From Candidatus Zixiibacteriota bacterium (GTDB lineage Bacteria > Zixibacteria > MSB-5A5 > JAABVY01): a stretch of DNA of 6,565 bases. Of this stretch, positions 4,178 to 6,565 are shown piece after piece. How positions within the stretch are numbered: the stretch's first letter is position 1; each line of letters starts with the position of its first letter. The position numbers and the translations under genes are program-made. The notes below the pieces were generated by a model that was not told where the DNA came from, searched no databases, and worked only from the letters and a program-made list of their open reading frames with translations. The stretch is from contig WJIM01000309.1 in assembly GCA_014730285.1 (NCBI GenBank), forward strand, positions 1 through 6,565, read 5' to 3'.

Positions 4178-6565
4178 TCAGTATCTGACTCCTTTGGGTG
4201 CAAAGGAGGATATGAAATCGCGCAGAGATTTTTCCATCTCAGTGGCCGTATGGAACCGTTTAACCGGGTCCTTTTCCAGCGCCTTCATGACTACATGATC
4301 CAGCAGCAGCGGCACCTTGGGATCGATCTTTGAGGGCGGTTCGGGATCATCGTTAAGAATTTTTACTATCAGGTTATTCAGGTTTTCACCTTCGAAAGGC
4401 CTGCGTCCTGTAAGCATCTCATACATCACAACGCCCAGAGAGAATATGTCGGAGGATTTTGTGACCTCTTTTCCGCCCAACTGCTCCGGTGAAATGTAGT
4501 TGGGCGTACCCATGGCAACACCGGTTTGGGTCATGTTGGACGACTCGAAGTGTGCGATGCCGAAATCCATGACCTTTACCCTGAAGCCGTCGAGTATCAT
4601 AATATTGGCCGGTTTAATATCCCTGTGAACCACATGCCGGTCATGAGCGTAATTAAGAGCGCTGCAAACCTGCGAGATTACGCTGCCCACGATTCGGAAA
4701 TTGAGGTCGAGCTTGCGTTCGATTATTTTATCGAGCGTACGTCCCTCCAGATATTCCATGGCTATATACTGTATATTCTTATCCTGCCCGACATCGTAGA
4801 TAGTTACGATGTGCGGATGAGAGAAATTACCGGCAGCCTTTGCCTCGAGCATGAATCTCTCGCGCAGCTCCTCGATTTCGTCCGGATTTGCAAGCTTGTC
4901 GAAACGAATGGTTTTCAATGCCACCGGGCGGCCGATCGCCGGATCGAGACCCTTATAAACAGTACCCATAGCGCCCTGCCCGACTACATCGAGGATCTCA
5001 TAGCGGCCGAACTGCGAGGGGCGTCCGGATTCGTCGAAAGAAATTTCTATATTGTCGCCGCCAGCAGATTTTTTGACCTTTCCAGTTCCCGCTTTTGGAG
5101 GTGCAGGTTCACTCAATTCCTCGACTGCGGGATGATGTTCGGGATCCAGATCCGAATCGTCTACATCACCGGTATCGATAACAGCATCATCGATGTTTAC
5201 CACCGAATGATCGAATGACGATAATTCGGATGTTTCCTCGTCCTCATCACCATGTCCGGCAGCTTTCATGACTTCTGTCGGCGCGTACTCATCGATCTTT
5301 TTCTTCCGCTCAATTCTGGCCTCTGTAGGAGAAGTCGGCTCAGGCGCTTTTTCCTGCTTCGGTTCGGGGGGCGGTGATTCCGGTTTACTCTCTTGAGCCT
5401 GCAACAAGCTTTCTTTTTGTTCAAGTCTGGCCCTGCGTTCTCTCTCCTCTTTTCTGCGAATATCCGCCTTACTTTTCATCATCGGTGCGGCTGCCATGAA
5501 TAGCAGAATTTCAAGCGCCGGATAAAGCGTTTTTGTAATGGTATTGAAAGATGAAAACAGAATAAAGTTGATATTTATGAGTACAAACAGAAATACTATT
5601 AGAATCGTGAAACGATGAATCAGTGCCACCCGCGGTAGAAGGAAGGCGCAGAATAAACCTATGCCCAAAATAACCAGGATTCCGGCATTGGCTGAGGTTT
5701 CGAACGAGTTAATGAAATTATTCCTTATGATGTTTTCGATTACTGTGGCGGTTTTAAAACCCGGGGGCATATTATCGGCCAGTGGTGTTTTAAGATGATC
5801 GTACTGGCCGGTAGCGGTTAATGTAACTATTACGAGTTTATTTTCCAGGGCTTCAACCGGCACCTCACCCTCCCACAGGGATTTTACCGAATAAGACTGA
5901 AAGAGGCCCGGTTTGCCCAGGTAATTTATCAGCATCTGTCCCTTGCCTGTAACGGGAATTACTTTGTTACCAATTTTAATATTTTCGCCCGAATTGTAAG
6001 TTATCTGCGCCGGATCGATACCGAGATAGAAGGCGGACAGGATCAATTCCGCGGCGGGATAATATCTGTTTTCGTATTTCATTATCAGAGGCTGGTAGCG
6101 CACGCTGTTGTCTTTTTCAAACAGGTTGACATCGGCCCCAAGAAATTTGGCCGCCTGCCCGAAAATATCCTCCGGCAGATCAATCCTCTGGATTTTCTCC
6201 ACGTCATCGCGAGAAACCACGCCCGGTTTGATCGATGAAGCCGCCAGCCACTCCGGGGCGGCACGTGTCGCCGGGGTTCGGCTTCCAAGAACGGCGTCAA
6301 AGGGAATAATAATATTATTTGACTGAAGAATATTTTCCGCCAGAAGCTGAGAATTGCCGGATACGTAATCGTCAACATTGTTTTCGATCTTAAAGTCGAG
6401 ATAAATTGCCCGCGGCTGATAATAATCAAGCGCCTCGATCATCTGCGCCATTGTATTATGCCGCCAGGGCCACCATCCCAGGTAATCGACCGCTTTATCG
6501 TCAATTTCCAGTATAACGATATCGCTGCCCACATCCTGTTCGCCCCGGAAGGTGAACATCGCATC
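4178..6565 (-). CDS. CHASE2-sensor Ser/Thr protein kinase (5' end outside window)
   Basis: This is a transmembrane receptor kinase that probably senses an extracytoplasmic signal and phosphorylates cytoplasmic proteins. The frame is open through the right edge (codons GAT GCG precede the ATG at 6559), and DAMFTFRG matches the interior of a CHASE2 domain. The true start and a first membrane helix should therefore lie outside. Residues below count from that ATG. CHASE2 covers about 1-285 (DIVILEIDDKAVDYLGWWPW, AIYLDFKI, VIVTLTATGQYDHLKTPL, PGFKTATVIENII). Three membrane helices follow (about 292-362), then a short charged coiled-coil-like stretch (365-390) and a Pro/Glu/Asp-rich linker to 515. 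The kinase domain spans about 518-783: glycine loop GQGAMG (527-532), Lys549, Glu572, HRDIKPAN with Asp647, DFG at 665-667, and SPE at 690-692. All catalytic residues are present, and the Arg before Asp647 implies control by activation-loop phosphorylation. The ligand and targets are unknown. Confidence 0.94.
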   Translation of the reverse strand, partial: DAMFTFRGEQDVGSDIVILEIDDKAVDYLGWWPWRHNTMAQMIEALDYYQPRAIYLDFKIENNVDDYVSGNSQLLAENILQSNNIIIPFDAVLGSRTPATRAAPEWLAASSIKPGVVSRDDVEKIQRIDLPEDIFGQAAKFLGADVNLFEKDNSVRYQPLIMKYENRYYPAAELILSAFYLGIDPAQITYNSGENIKIGNKVIPVTGKGQMLINYLGKPGLFQSYSVKSLWEGEVPVEALENKLVIVTLTATGQYDHLKTPLADNMPPGFKTATVIENIIRNNFINSFETSANAGILVILGIGLFCAFLLPRVALIHRFTILIVFLFVLININFILFSSFNTITKTLYPALEILLFMAAAPMMKSKADIRRKEERERRARLEQKESLLQAQESKPESPPPEPKQEKAPEPTSPTEARIERKKKIDEYAPTEVMKAAGHGDEDEETSELSSFDHSVVNIDDAVIDTGDVDDSDLDPEHHPAVEELSEPAPPKAGTGKVKKSAGGDNIEISFDESGRPSQFGRYEILDVVGQGAMGTVYKGLDPAIGRPVALKTIRFDKLANPDEIEELRERFMLEAKAAGNFSHPHIVTIYDVGQDKNIQYIAMEYLEGRTLDKIIERKLDLNFRIVGSVISQVCSALNYAHDRHVVHRDIKPANIMILDGFRVKVMDFGIAHFESSNMTQTGVAMGTPNYISPEQLGGKEVTKSSDIFSLGVVMYEMLTGRRPFEGENLNNLIVKILNDDPEPPSKIDPKVPLLLDHVVMKALEKDPVKRFHTATEMEKSLRDFISSFAPKGVRY

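Noticed and set aside
4526..5218. A 230-codon open frame on the + strand inside the kinase gene.
   Set aside because: It lies wholly antisense to the kinase catalytic domain and linker, has no ribosome binding site or family motif, and its composition follows from the opposite frame.
6085..6429. A 114-codon open frame on the - strand, in another frame within the CHASE2 region.
   Set aside because: It overlaps the same strand of a clear CHASE2 coding frame and reads as low-complexity Arg/Pro-rich sequence, as expected of a frame shadow.
6557..6559. The ATG at 6559 as the true start of the kinase gene.
   Set aside because: The frame stays open to the window edge, and the flanking residues match the interior of a CHASE2 domain, which normally follows an N-terminal membrane helix.

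Overview
The window looks like a bacterial chromosome segment of moderate GC, with two convergent transcription units meeting at a shared bidirectional terminator near position 4134. I cannot assign the organism firmly. Three features suggest a deep-branching, mostly uncultivated, two-membrane bacterial lineage, for example in the FCB/Zixibacteria or Deltaproteobacteria-like range: a separate small PurS plus PurQ, the short (type A) phosphatidylserine decarboxylase, and a CHASE2-type receptor kinase. This placement is a low-confidence inference.

Positions 1-4095 (+ strand) hold eight tightly packed genes that read as one operon. In order they are the 3' part of purB (adenylosuccinate lyase), psd (phosphatidylserine decarboxylase), pssA (CDP-diacylglycerol-serine phosphatidyltransferase), purS and purQ (two subunits of FGAM synthase), a DUF4321-like two-helix membrane protein, tatA (Sec-independent translocation), and an unrecognised 151-residue soluble protein. 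Most junctions overlap by 1, 4 or 11 bases. The largest gaps are 23 bases (pssA to purS) and 20 bases (upstream of tatA). There is no room for an internal terminator, so translational coupling is likely. The operon interleaves purine synthesis (purB, purS, purQ) with phosphatidylethanolamine synthesis (PssA makes phosphatidylserine, Psd decarboxylates it) and with envelope or export functions.

Positions 4096-4177 are intergenic and carry a 10-bp GC-rich hairpin with T-rich tails on both strands.

Positions 4178-6565 (- strand) hold one large gene, cut by the right edge of the window. It encodes an extracytoplasmic CHASE2 sensor, three transmembrane helices, a charged Pro/Glu/Asp-rich linker of about 150 residues, and a complete PknB-type Ser/Thr kinase at the extreme C-terminus. 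No RNA genes, mobile elements, CRISPR arrays or long repeats were seen. Nothing here is a clear new system. The best leads are the unrecognised gene coupled to tatA, the DUF4321-like gene beside it, and the sensor-first layout of the kinase.
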